Source: Gonatopus flavifemur
Lineage: Eukaryota > Arthropoda > Insecta > Hymenoptera > Dryinidae
Reading direction: 5' to 3'
NCBI GenBank assembly: GCA_018340375.1
Contig: JAFFJZ010000001.1
Span: forward strand, 38,370,001-38,434,000
Length of the DNA stretch: 64,000 nt
Below are positions 46,349-58,984 of this stretch, piece after piece; position 1 is the stretch's first letter, and each line of letters starts with the position of its first letter. The notes under the pieces were generated by a model, which saw only the letters and a list, made by a program, of their open reading frames with translations, did not search any database and was not told the origin of the DNA. The translations under genes were made by a program, and so were the position numbers.

Positions 46349-49300
46349 TTCAGAAAACCAAGACGATTGATTGATTGATTGAAAGAGGATGGTTAAATTA
46401 CCTCCTTGTATCTACTTTATTTTGAGATTCAACGGAAGTTTGAGAAAATTTCTTGATTCAGAAGGTTGGAAGTAACATTTTTCTCTTACTCTCTATTAGC
46501 GCTTTATATTCTTGAACCATTCCAGTATCAACCTTCTGACAAATTTCATTCAGAAAATTGCAGAGATATTCACAATTATCCTCCCTTATATGTACAGGAA
46601 GAATAATCAATTTCAAGTTGTAAGGAATCAAGTTCTACTCTCATCATCTATTTTCCTAACACTATTGAAAACTGTCTCGAATTTCATACATTTTTCCATC
46701 AGATCATTGGATGAAGTTCTCAATTCTTGGTTTCTGTATTGAGAATGTGTTTGAAAAAGGACTTCTTACCTTCCTATCACTTCCTTAGCCATTATTCTGA
46801 TCAAATTCGACTGCAGGCTACTATAGAAATATAGTTCTCACTATAGAGATATGTCGTTTGTACGCTCGAACATTTTAAACTCGTCAACGTATGTTCAATA
46901 TAGCATACAAATACTTTTCTGCATCGCAAATTATACCATTATATGATTCATCTTCTGCCCGACTATCTCAATTTCACCTCAATTTTATCATGCAATGGGT
47001 GAGTTTGGAAGAATGCACGCGGTCTTCCAAGAAAACCAACCTATTTGTAGAACAAAATTACAATTACTGAACAATATAAATGACTCCGCATAAATTTTGT
47101 TTTCTTCTTAGATTTATTATCCAAGCCATCTTGAGACAGAAAAAAAAATTTATCAGCCAATTATTCTAATTGGGAACATTGAAAATATCACGAGTTTGAT
47201 TGTAATAGTGTTTGCAAGTTGCATTTGAGAAAAATAAGGATCTCATCGCAGTGAGCTGAGAGCACTCGGATTTTCCGCTTTGATTACGCGGAATAACTGG
47301 AGCGCATCTAAAAAGAACTCCGAGGAAATGGAAGATGATACCATAGGTCTTAGCAAAGTCACTAAATCTAGAGAAAATTCTCCTCCTCGAATATCAGTTC
47401 CACTTTCATTTTTCCATTTTTCGTGGAATGTACTTTTTGAGGGGATATATTTCATGCTTTGAATTAACATGAATCCTGGATTGTATGAGAGATTTCAATA
47501 ATGGTATGAATAGGACGAATTCAAAGATATTCGGGGATTGACGAGACACTGTCAATGCTTCCATGAGAATATATCGTACGATGAATTGCATAACAATAAT
47601 GAATTGTTTTATGCTCCCTTTGTTTTATTTTCCTGTATTGAAAATTGATGTCGTATCTCCACACTGAGAGAAAAAATTAATTCTGTTACTATAATATTCA
47701 AATATTAATCCATTGAACTCATATCGAACGATTATCTCCTATCATTCGCATTGATTTGAATCTGTTGATAAAGATTATAATTTTCACTCATGAAATGTAT
47801 GGAGGCTCATGTGGCTCTTCCTAACGGCTAACTTTGAATGAAAAATAAATTCTGGAATGCTAGCTGTGCTAGCCGTTTCAAAAAAATTCAAACTTCAGAA
47901 TGATGAGAAGAATTCAAAACGGGCTAGAAAAGGGCGCCAGAAAGTCGCAGAGGGGAACCATCAGAATCGAGAGGAGATCGAAACCAAGTGAATCACAAAA
48001 GTAATTGAAATGAGCCCATGAATTACCCAAAACTAACCCAGACCGCGTAGAGGGGATGGGTGTAAGGGGAACGTGGAACAATGATGGGTCAGAGTGAATC
48101 GCTTTTCTCTATCCTTTCTTTTGTAACTTGGCAGGAACTTCAACGTCCCCCACAAGAGGAATCTGAATGTGAGAGAACAGAGAAATTTGCCATGACAAAT
48201 TTCACTGTGAAGAAATATTATTGATGGAGGGAACTCACCGGGTCTTGTATAAAATCCCGGAAATACGGAAGGAAACCCAAAGACGGCACGTGGCCCAATT
48301 ATATATTCACAATTCAAACTGGTAGGCAACCCCAACTATACACTTTACGGGTATGCCGCCAAGATCGAGACTGATTGTCTTGCAAATGTGAGAACTGTCT
48401 CCAATTGAAATTGTCTCCACACTGAGAGAAATTTGGCGCACAGGTTATACTCGGCTTAGAGCGACAGCAGCGCCCATCAGTGAGGACGGTCTACGCACTG
48501 AAACGGAGTAGCTACTGCATTTTACCTGCCTCACTGCTACTCCAAATACTCCGCGTATAAGCTATACTGGTTATCGGAGTAGGAGCTACTCCGCATTGCG
48601 CACAATGTACACTGATCGGAGTACCTGCTACTCCGATGTCTTGTACAGGCGCTAACAGGCTCACGCGTGCAGTCAGTACCTCAAGTATAGAGGGAGCACC
48701 GAATTTCTCCCAGTGCAATAGCACGTGGCCCCATGGTCGTCGATAGCGAGAGCACCGGCAGCATGGAAATTTCCCTTCATGGGTCAGACCGGGTTCCACA
48801 AGTATTCCATCGTACGGCAGTGACGATATGTGTTCCCCTCTCTCTCTCTGCTCTCCGTGGTCCTATGCCTTCAGCTATGTACCTGGTCCCAGCCAAGCAA
48901 GCATTCCAAGCAAACTAGAGGAAGAAAAGAAAGAGGGAAGCGAGAAAGCGAGAGAAATAATTCAAATTCATATCAGTCGGCAATCACACGGCTGTAACAT
49001 CCTTGAGAGACTCTGTACAATGCAATCTTCTATATGATATAGGTGAGAGTCTCTCTTGACGGCTATAATCTCGAATTCACGTCATCGACGAAAGAGCGAG
49101 AGAGAGAGAATTACAAAAATTCAATGTGACGAGGTATTTGAAAAATACCACGTCACATCTTCTTGCGAGCGCTGTAGTAATCGACTAGTTCGCTGTGTTA
49201 TCGATACCTCATATTGCGTGTGGTTGAAATCATAAAGATCATATTCAAGATGTTGCATTGTTTTTCGGACAATCAAAAACTCTGGAAGATGAAATTCTTC

Positions 49301-51000
49301 CACAAGACATCATGCAACATACAATTCCTTCGATCCGAATGCAAATGTAATGAACTGAATTCATAATTTATATTCTCGAGAAAATACGCGTTGAACCTCA
49401 TTGAGTAAAAGATACGTATTGATATAAGAGCTTACTAACTCGCAAAAGTGACAAACCATTTCATTTTCTACATACAATAAATTTCATGGAGTAAAGGAGT
49501 ACATTCAAAAAAGTGAATTTATTCTCTTGTTGTACACAGAGCGAATGACTATTACCATTACAAATATAACGTGTAATACTTTTGAAAACTAATCTAGACT
49601 CTTCATCGTTGGAAACTAAGGAATCCAACTAATGCTCAATTCTGTTTTTGTGTTCTTGTGGGTTTCATTTCGTACGCTTCATCTCCGAATTCCTTGTAAC
49701 GTCTTCTTCTTTTTCTCTTGACTGCGCTGAAAATCGACACAGGTTGGCTCCTAGCTGCAACCTCAATGGCGACAAACCCTGTCAGGGCTGTTTTCTAGTT
49801 TAACCTTTAACCTCTGAGTGGAGTTGTATCTTTCCCATTTATTTTCCCCCGTTGTTCTTTCGTCGTTTCATTTGGAACAGAGTCGACAATAGAGAGAACA
49901 CGAGTGCATGGCAAATAACTGTGCCATTTTTCTTTAGTATTTTTTTCCTCTACTTTTTTCTCCCTCGTTTTCATCTTTGTATTGTAATTCTTTGTTCCCT
50001 TCGTATCTCAGATTCATCTAAATAGATGGAAACGACCGATATTATTAGTGATATTGAATGCAATGTGTATGGATTCCTGTTCCGATAAAATATGAAGAAA
50101 GTCGTAATAAAAATAACCATGATTGTAAAAAACATGAAATCATTGGAAAGAACTCGTTTTCAATTTAGTTTCTACATTATCAATGTGATGAATGAAAGAC
50201 ATTGTAATTTCAATTCCGTAACTCTAAGGAGAAAACTATGATTCTATCAGATACTACTAGAATTTATAATCTATTATCGATTATCCGACAAGATATCGAA
50301 ATTTCAAGAATCGCTATTATTTTGGATGCCCTGTAACATACAATGCAGAATTTTCGATATCTTGAATAAATTGAGGCTTGTGTAAATCGATTTGTATCCA
50401 GCTTTTGATAGCACTAGCTCACGTAGGTTTTGGTGCTTCGTAAACCGAGATGGTTAGCGGTTCGAGCGAGTTATCGATACAGTCATAAACATCCATCCGT
50501 TACTAACACGCTTACGTATAACATACAAACGTCTAAAGATGTACCGTAAACGTTACGAGAATATTTCGCTGCTACTATACAATCGAATTGTGAAAAATCC
50601 GATTGTGGTTCAGCACTTGTCTGTCTGTCGTTTATTTACCATACAAAAAGGTAAATTTGATATAGAGAAAACAAGATATTCATGTTTTATCTTCCATATC
50701 CGATAGAATCGATTGAATATTATGTGACGTAACAAAAATCAAATCGCTATAGTATGAAAGCACAGAACGAAAATGAAATCCATCGTATAGAATTTATCTG
50801 ACGATTGAACCTGGCATGGAACAATAGGATTCCGTTGCGAAGGAAGGATAGGACTCATAAATTCATGATATAGGGATGTTAGGGGAATGATGGAACAAAG
50901 TTCCTATCGTGTTTCATGAGAAATTTCCCCCCAGAATGTGAATACGTTCGTCAACTATGAATGAATCGAGGATACGATAGTACGAACTCTTGGTACTTCA
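46349..51000. other. Long non-coding stretch with a GC-rich patch
   Basis: The 18-base word TCTCCACACTGAGAGAAA occurs at 47656 and 48415 in the same orientation, perhaps two element ends. At 48430-48670 a GC-richer patch contains many CGGAGTAG/CTACTCCG words in both orientations. A TC/AG-rich segment lies at 48838-49115. No protein domain was recognised in the frames here. Confidence 0.4.
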
Positions 51001-51001
51001 C

Positions 51002-51548
51002 ATCCCGTGTGGAAATTTCTCCCGGGCTCAGACCTGGGCCAGGTTTATAATCCCTGCTCGAAAAGTGGCCCATATTTGGAATGTTGCGCTTTCCAATCTA
51101 CACTGTGAAAAAAAACTTCGGAAAGCTTCCAGTACCGTACTGGAAACAATTGACCTGTACATTTGTACTGAAAAATCACATTCAAATCATGAAAATTGCA
51201 GTATGCGTATCAGAAAATTCTTGTATTTATACTGGAACATTGGAGTGAAAAAACATGAAATTTCACGTAAAATAGGGGAAAATTCCAGTACAACAGCAAT
51301 TTCCTTGTATGTGAACTGAAAAATTCGTCATGTACAGAAATTTTTTAATTCTTGGGTACCGGAAAATTCCAATCTTTTTTCAACAGTTTAGGCCCCATAA
51401 TGGTCACAAATATCCAGGCAAAAATAATGGTGGCCAACTGAGGGCCTATATGGGCTGTGGGTGGGCAACTTTGTATTGGATGCCTAAGATATACCCTCCA
51501 GGGCCAGGGCCTACTTTAGGATGCCCAGGCTTGATTCCCACACGGGAT
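51002..51548. mobile_element. Inverted-repeat element interrupted by a MITE
   Basis: The left end ATCCCGTGTGGAAATTTCTC and the right end TCCCACACGGGAT are inverted, followed inwards by CCCGGGC or GCCTGGGC counterparts. The outer parts are GC-richer than the nested 288-bp insert at 51101-51388. Without the insert the element is about 257 bp. No coding capacity was seen. Confidence 0.65.
51101..51388. mobile_element. Nested TA-flanked MITE, 288 bp
   Basis: It starts CACTGTGAAAAAAAACTTCG and ends in an inverted counterpart AATCTTTTTTCAACAGTT with one altered terminal base. The next layer (TTCCAGTACCG against GGTACCGGAAAATTCC) also pairs. TA lies at 51099-51100 and 51389-51390. Short TTCCAGTAC words recur inside. 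Confidence 0.78.
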
Positions 51549-53357
51549 TATGCGATGAAATGATATTGAAATGATGTCACTTATTAGCGAAATTTGTAAA
51601 GTGTTGAAATCTCTTGGGCTCCATTTGTATTACATATTCATTCGTAGAATTCTCGTAAGATATTTTCTGTATGAAACTGTACATAATTTTATAGATTTTT
51701 GTCATTTATAGATGGAATATAGTTGACAAATTCCAATCAATTGCATTTTCACTCAAAAATGTGATTCATGTGATTCTAGCATAGTGAGTATTAAATAATC
51801 GTAAACTTATTTACGCAACTAGAATGAAATCTCGTTTATCGATCCTTTTCCTGACCGCAACTGTAAGTTTGTGTAGAGGGAACATCAGTCGATCGTACTG
51901 ACCAACCCTCTTCCAGCAGTTCACCACCTAGTCCCAGAAAGGGGATCGATCGCATCACGATCTTCATATTTAAAGACCCATGAACTGATACCGAATAATT
52001 AGATCACTGTGTTTTGAAAAAATTTTCCTACACTCACACACGAAGGGTCCAGAACATCGAATTCCAGTTCCTCATCTCCTGAAATGTAAAGGCAGCAATG
52101 AAAGGATTGAATCATAGATAAAATGGGAGGATTACTTGTTCCAATCCTTCACGAATGTATAAATCTATAATCGATGAACATTACAATGACATTCACAGAT
52201 ACATTGTGATATTTTTAAAGTGTAGATAACTGCAATGCTCAATATTCATGTTATATATAGCCACATCATCCATTACATACACCATCAAGTTTTTATTATC
52301 ATGCACCACGATTGCCTTGTATTTCTCCAAAACGGGGTGTTGAATTATAAATTATGTGAATAAGATTTCCAATGATTTTGATCCCCAGCACTATAAAGGA
52401 ACTTGTGTTGAAGGTGGAATGAATTGAAAAATATTTGACAAGTCTTGCATTAGAGTCAAGAAGAAAATATTTGAGTGATGTGTTTATTCAATCTTAAAGA
52501 AGTCTGTTATGTTTGTTTTCTGCGAGATATTAGATCGTTGAATTAGATTAAAGTTCATAAGAACTATGGCACTTCAGTTACTTGACTGGAAATTAATATT
52601 CATCGATCCTGAGATGGCGCTGTTATTCACGTACCTCATCACACACTACCGTGCTTATATTTTATTCAAAGCTCTGTAATTCTTCCTCTAAGTTTCTTGC
52701 TTCCGTTACCTTGGTATCTCAACCTATGTTATGGAGTTTGGAAGGTCCTCTCTCGTATCCTAAATTGAGGTTGCACGTCGGAAATTCAATTCCCTCTCGT
52801 TGCTTCTATTCACATGTGCTATAAATAAATCCATAACGAGCTATTCACCAAGTGATCCTGTAACATTTCAATTTCATTGAAATGATTTGTCAATGATCAT
52901 AATAATGTGAGGCAGGTCTGAAAGATTATGGGCTCTGATCCCAGCAGTCTATAGTGGATTTGAGAATTTAGAATTCGGATGTTTTGATAATCAATTCTTT
53001 CTTTCTCTTCCCACGTAGAAATTTACGAATGGCTCAGTACTGGTTCGATACAGGCTGCCAGTGTACAACCGTTGGAGGCCAACGTTGGTTGGACTGCGGA
53101 ATGATAACGCAAAATAACTCCGATCCGGTACCGACCACCAATCGTCGCTAACCATTGGTTACAAAATTTCATATATGGATTTTTTAACCAACTCGAGAGA
53201 TATTTTTGATGAAAACCGAAGAAATAGGAGGATTCTTATTTGTTGTGCTATACTCTATGAATCTCAATCCATAGTAGCTACTGAAAAGCACTGAAATTTC
53301 CCTAATTTTGAGTACTTTTGATTGTTTCAGACTCACAGAGGAGAACTTCAGGACCCG
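51549..53357. other. Non-coding stretch
   Basis: A cluster of CAACGTTGG-like inverted words at 53070-53150 resembles that at 15.9-16.1 kb. Nothing else was recognised. Confidence 0.4.
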
Positions 53358-53507
53358 AGTAGAATAGTGTAGTCATTCACGCGTTTGTAACGCTTGCAGT
53401 AGCGAAAAACTAGCCAACTCGCTAAATACTTACGAGGAACCCCCCAGGCCCTAGCTGTGCGTTAGTGCAGGCGTTACAAACTCGTAAATGACTAGACCAT
53501 TTCTACT
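53358..53507. mobile_element. Snap-back MITE, about 150 bp
   Basis: AGTAGAATAGTGTAGTCATT at 53358 continues into CACGCGTTTGTAACGC, and the inverted counterpart GCGTTACAAACTCGTAAATG ends in TTCTACT at 53507. Arms are about 40 bases with few mismatches around a loop of about 70 bases. Confidence 0.78.
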
Positions 53508-53588
53508 TTTCCTGTATATCATCTTTATTGAGCTTTATAAAATACTAATGGAAACTAGATATCACGTTGTGTAATGAATTCCCGAATT

Positions 53589-53882
53589 CCCTAGTAGAAA
53601 TTGGATCAGGCATTCCCTATTTGCAATAAGGTCCTGATCAGGTCAAAATCCGGAAACAGTGAATAAGGAAAATCTTGCGAGGCCCTTACAAGGGCCTCAT
53701 TTGATCTTCCTAATAGGGTTCAAATAGGGTTGTAACGCAAGGGTACAACAGGGTTCGGATAAGATTCTCATAAAATCGAGGGGAATAGGGAACCCCGTAA
53801 GAAAACCTGATGAGGACCTTATAGGAAATCAGGCATGCCTCATCAGGCCCTGATGTTTTCCCGTCCAAAATTTCCACTAAGG
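53589..53882. mobile_element. Probable inverted-repeat element, about 0.29 kb
   Basis: CCCTAGTAGAAATTGGATCA and the inverted right end AAAATTTCCACTAAGG pair over about 17 bases. Inner GGTCCTGATCAGG, AGGCATGCCT and GAGGCCCTTACAAGGGCCTC palindromes make much of it foldable. Flanking duplication was not identified. Confidence 0.55.
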
Positions 53883-54820
53883 TTGCACTGCTTCATAGAA
53901 TTCTTTGTGTACAAATACTTTGAAGATTCCTACCTTTCAAGCAATGAATGAGAACGATATAAAAAATATTGCATTTCTATATCTGAACGTTGTGTTATGA
54001 GGACAATGAACATTATATTTTGTTCCTTGTTGTTCACCTCATAGGACCTCAGAACTTCTCGCACGCTGTGTAGCTTTTATGACACGATGGAGTGAATCTT
54101 TGAAAAGGGTAAAGAAAACATTTTTCCCGAATACGATCTAAATTTTTCTTGAATTCAGTTGTGGATGGAATTAGAATTAACTCCAATTTAGAAACTATTC
54201 AGAGGTATTTTTGACAGAGTAAATGAAAATTCGTATCTTCAAACTGCAGCAACCAATTGAATTTATCTCGGATTTCTTGGGAAGAGATTATCGCTAGTAC
54301 AACGGTAGCACATGGCAGTTGCCAGATTTGTTATATAAGTGGGAGAATTTTCCGTACAGTTAGCAAGAGAGATGAAGTAAATGGTTCTTTTCGACACGAG
54401 ATGGTGCACATTCAATAAGAAATGGGAAAGAAAGAAAATGAAATTCTGCACAATAATATATTGATAGTGTCAGTGCAGAAATATCCTTTCATTCCGAAAT
54501 ATTAGAATGTTTTCTTCACTTTTTCTTGACGAAAATTAATTCCTCGTTGCATACCATGGAAACAAATTACAGTTCTTGTAACAGTACTGTACATTATTCA
54601 AAAAGGAAGACGAAGGCATCGGTATGACAACGAGAGTATAGTTGATGTAACGATCCATATGGATTCAGAAACAATCCATAGTAAGACGAATCCAGTAGTC
54701 TCTTGTTATTAGCGTAAGATGTGTTTTTTCAGTACCCAAGCTCACTATATGTGAGAAAAAAACGCAGATAGTTTATAGCGACGTTTATAATGAGAGCCTA
54801 CTGTACTGAATCGTTCTGAG

Positions 54821-55548
54821 GGGGGATTCTGCTTTAGGAGGCCTCAACATAGTGTTTTTTTGAGAATTTTTTGAGGTACCAAGAAAATAATCTCATCCGA
54901 AAAACTTTTCAGAGTATTTTCATATATTTTTCAAGTGAATAAAAAAATTATGTCTAGTGTGAAAAGATCATATATGTAAGAGTTATGTCCACATTCGCAG
55001 AGCGCTTCGCAATTCAAGTCTTCTATCGGTGGGAAAGATACAGGTCGTATTCCTCATCTAAAACAGAAAAACCGAACGGCATTCCAATTTTCATACATCA
55101 TTCTTCTATGTGAACTAAGAAAACCCGGAAGAAATCATAGAATTCAAAATTTACTCGGGGTTTGAAAAAAAAAATAGCTCTTTTTGGAGGAAGAATAATC
55201 ACTTAAACTTGCTATAAAAATTGCTTAGACATAATTTCCCATGAACTTTTTAGGTTCGAATAGAAGAGGATACAAAACTGAAGATAACAAGCTTTGATTC
55301 ATCTCAATCGGACGTCTAGCTTGTTCGCAATCACTCCCACCAGTTTATAATGATCAATGATTGTGAAAATGAAAACTGGAGAAAACACACTCTCCTTCAT
55401 TATTTCTCATTGGAGAAAATTTTTTCATCAACTTGAAACATACATGAATACACTCCAAGAAGTTCGTTTTATCCAATTATTTTTTCCGTATCCGAGGAAA
55501 CTTTCCAAAAAAACGCTTTTCCGAGGCCTCCTAAAGCAGGATCCCCCT
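54821..55548. mobile_element. Inverted-repeat element, about 0.73 kb
   Basis: GGGGGATTCTGCTTTAGGAG followed by GCCTC pairs with GAGGC and CTCCTAAAGCAGGATCCCCC at the right end, with one mismatch in about 25 bases. Subterminal sequence also pairs for roughly 100 more bases (TTTCATATATTTTTCAAGT against its diverged complement near 55430). No transposase frame remains; the frame at 55357-55551 is antisense to the arm structure and not credible. Confidence 0.78.
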
Positions 55549-58500
55549 TAGGAACTATTTTATTGTTGCGGTAGCGAAACGTTTGTTGTTTTTTTTTCGA
55601 AAAGTTGTCAGGAGCATACAGCATCTTTATAAGAATTTCGCTCCTCTTCAATGTGTGCTTTGAGGCAAATGCTCTTCCGAAATCTTTCAATTTTTCATTG
55701 GAGATTCGATGAAAACTTCACAAAGAACCTCTTACAGTTGCACATATAAACCTTTGAATCACACAGGCCGACAAAATTTGACCGACCTTCAAAGCCAAAA
55801 GCTCCATTATCCTTCTTTGAAACTCTTTGCTGCGCTGAATCTCAATCTGACCTCAGAATCGCTCGATCACGTCAGTTTGTCCTAATCTCGTCACCTAAAA
55901 GCGTAAAACACATGGTTTCTTCCTATTTTTCTTCTTCGAAATTCATCTTGAATCATCCAAATATCTTCGTTTTTTCCCGGGAAATCGTTCATCGAAGTTA
56001 ATCAGGCCACGAATAGATATTAATAGGGGGTTGGAAGAAGTCATTGGACATCACTCAGATTTTTTATCAATATCACAATTCAATATTTTCCAAGTGACAT
56101 TCTTAACTGCTGACATTTTTCGGTGCCACAGCTGAAGAGTCGCTATCGTAGCTGACAAGATTGCTACGATAGCAAACAGATTTTTGCTGCTGCAAAAGGT
56201 ATTTAATCAAATCAGATTCCGCTGTCAAATTTAATATTTTGTTCTTCCTTTCTGTACCTTATTAGAAATTTCTTCAATAATCTCAGTGTTTTTGCTGGAA
56301 GTTGTTTCCAAATACGTGCATGGATCGAGATTACAATCGTTTCAATGTACGTGAACATGAAACTATACCTAGTGGTTTCATGTTATCGTGCATTAAATGT
56401 AATGTTCATGATATATAAACCTAAATTCATGTAGGCAAGAACGAACAAACTAACTCTGGAAATCATCGAATTTGTTAATCAATTTGTGAATCTCGACGTT
56501 CAATCAAGAACCGTTGATAGTAAAAAATATTATTCGATAAAAAATTATGGGAGGAAAGTGTAGATTATATAACTTTCGTACATGAGGGAAATGACTTGGA
56601 AGGTGACTTTAATTCAAGGCAGGGCGCTCAGTTATTATTCCGAGCACGTATAGTATTATAATAATCAGCGATACAATCCCATAGTACGATATTTCCTAGA
56701 AGACATTTCCCATACTGTACATTAAAATAACGCCTGGGAAGCAAAGGATTCATTGATCATAAAATATTCAGGATTCTCGTTTTACAGTGGGTTGTAAGGG
56801 AAACTCAGAAGTTTCAAAGCGCTCGGCTTGAATACTTGTATGCACTCGCTTATTCTTGATGGCTGTTCAAATTCAGTCGTTCGATTTGGTTATCAAAATT
56901 GGAAATAGAATTCTTCGGTAGCATTTTTATGTTTTCGGATACAATTGCAACATGGAGGTTCTAAATTTTTGTGTGCTCTGAATAACTTTAGCCTGGTCTT
57001 CATATTTCTCAATATCCATGAGAATTAATAAATTCAAATTTTGAGTTCAATTCGTTACCGAAGACATAAATACAGCTAGACCTCATTGCGATTTTTCACC
57101 CAAGAGAGAAGCTTCTTCAAATCTCGCCTTCGACCCAATACAAAACATGCTTTTATAGGAACTGGGCACTCTTCGACAGGATTGATTCAATACTGATCCA
57201 AGATTGTATGTCCATGCAAAACAATACGATCTGGAATTCGCGGAACAGTTCACGGTAGTTCGAAGACATGAAAGATTCCATATAGAGACAGCTGTTTGTA
57301 CCAAATCCTGGCGAAGCACTTGATCATTCATTAAAACTCTAACAATCCCAGACAGGTAGCACTTGCAGGTTTCCTCGTTGGTGTTTATTGAGTCTGATCC
57401 ACATCAATCTCATACTGAAATAACAAAAGACGAAAGAATGATAAAGTCGATTTTCCGTACTGCGATTCCATATTGGCTCTCACGATTTACATTGGTTTCA
57501 TTATTAACTCGATCCAAACACGTGTAATGTAGATCAAGTGCACGTGTAAATGCGGAGTACTTTCTCATGATATAGTGTAGTGTTTTTCATGCATTATTCA
57601 TAAATTATCCACACATCCCAGATATTTTTTGTTCATTTCATACCGTTTTTCCCGTCCCTTACTCAACTTCACGTATTTCGCTCCTTCAGATATACATTAT
57701 TTGTATTGCGGCTATCCTAAAGAAATTGAATTGCCCGGTCATATGAATCTCATGCCGTGTGCGCGAATCTAATTTTGTACACACGCAACTGATGTAATGA
57801 AGTGTCTCGTGTATCCTCCCCGTCCATCCCTTCCCTTCTGTTCTGGATCATTGGATCTCTCATGGCGATGACTTCAAAGGATCGACAACCCATACGTGTC
57901 GATGACTCGGCCACTCTGCCATTAGTCAGTGAGTCAGTCAGTCGAATGAATTTATATCTGTGTCTCTGCAGTGGTGATAAGCGGCACCGAGTAACACGTG
58001 GTGGTTAACATGAATTTAATGTAAAGAAGTCTGGAAGGAGTCCCCCGGACTGGACATCATCTCCAACTGGGACCTTGAGACCTGCGAGGATGTTTCAATC
58101 AACGACTTATGGCCATTCCTTTCCCTTTATTTCCTGCATCGATGCAAACCACGGGACAAACCGATAAGTCATCAATAAACTTCCATATTAATAATCATTG
58201 TTTATGACTCTTCTAGTCGGTTCAATTGAATCCATGGATTTTTTCATATAATTCGACGTTCTATCGTTATATTGGATGTAATGATTATCCGCGTGGTATA
58301 GGTGAAAATGTTGAATGTGTGGTGAGCTCACAACTATTTTCTAAACTTGTTCTTGTATAACCCTTTTGGCACTCTTCTGAAGCCGTGTAAATTTCCTTAC
58401 TTGGTTTGAATTATATTCTCGAATTCCAAACTCAATTCTTGTTCTGAATTTATCTTGTTGTTTCACCTCTTGTTACGTTTGATGGTTTTTTCGCCAATCA

Positions 58501-58984
58501 CTTGATTTACAATACCACACAGACGAGCATCCGGTGTATGTATGTTGATTTTAGCTCGGGCTACAACAATTTGAGATACGCAAACTTTGAAGGTCGAATA
58601 GAGATATGATCCCATGAAATTGACTCTTGCATTCTCAAATCAGTACATTATTATGCATCAAAATTATATCGAATAACGTGTATGTCATCAAATATACAGG
58701 AAGTTTAATTATGTTGTTTTATATGATACGGTAATCATCGTATTCGACAGATGTGTGTGTTTCTAATAGAGAGCTAGTGGAATGTCTCAGTTTCTTGATA
58801 AAATAGAAGTATATGGAGTACTTGTTTGGATTATTCATGCATCAGATATGTGAACATAAATAATTTGTACACACTGCATAAAATCAAATCTACGTGCTGC
58901 ATTGGATATATTTGAGGGTACCAAAAGACGTTGCCGCGCACAGTTCATACCAACGAAACCTTCGTGCACTGTCTTGTAGACTGG
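55549..58984. other. Long non-coding stretch
   Basis: A perfect 11-bp hairpin (GCTATCGTAGC, 10-base loop) is at 56143-56174. The 82-codon frame at 57083-57331 on the minus strand has no recognised motif. Confidence 0.4.

Noticed and set aside
50440..50480. GGTTCGAGC word as a tRNA B box
   Set aside because: No acceptor stem, anticodon arm or A box could be fitted around it.
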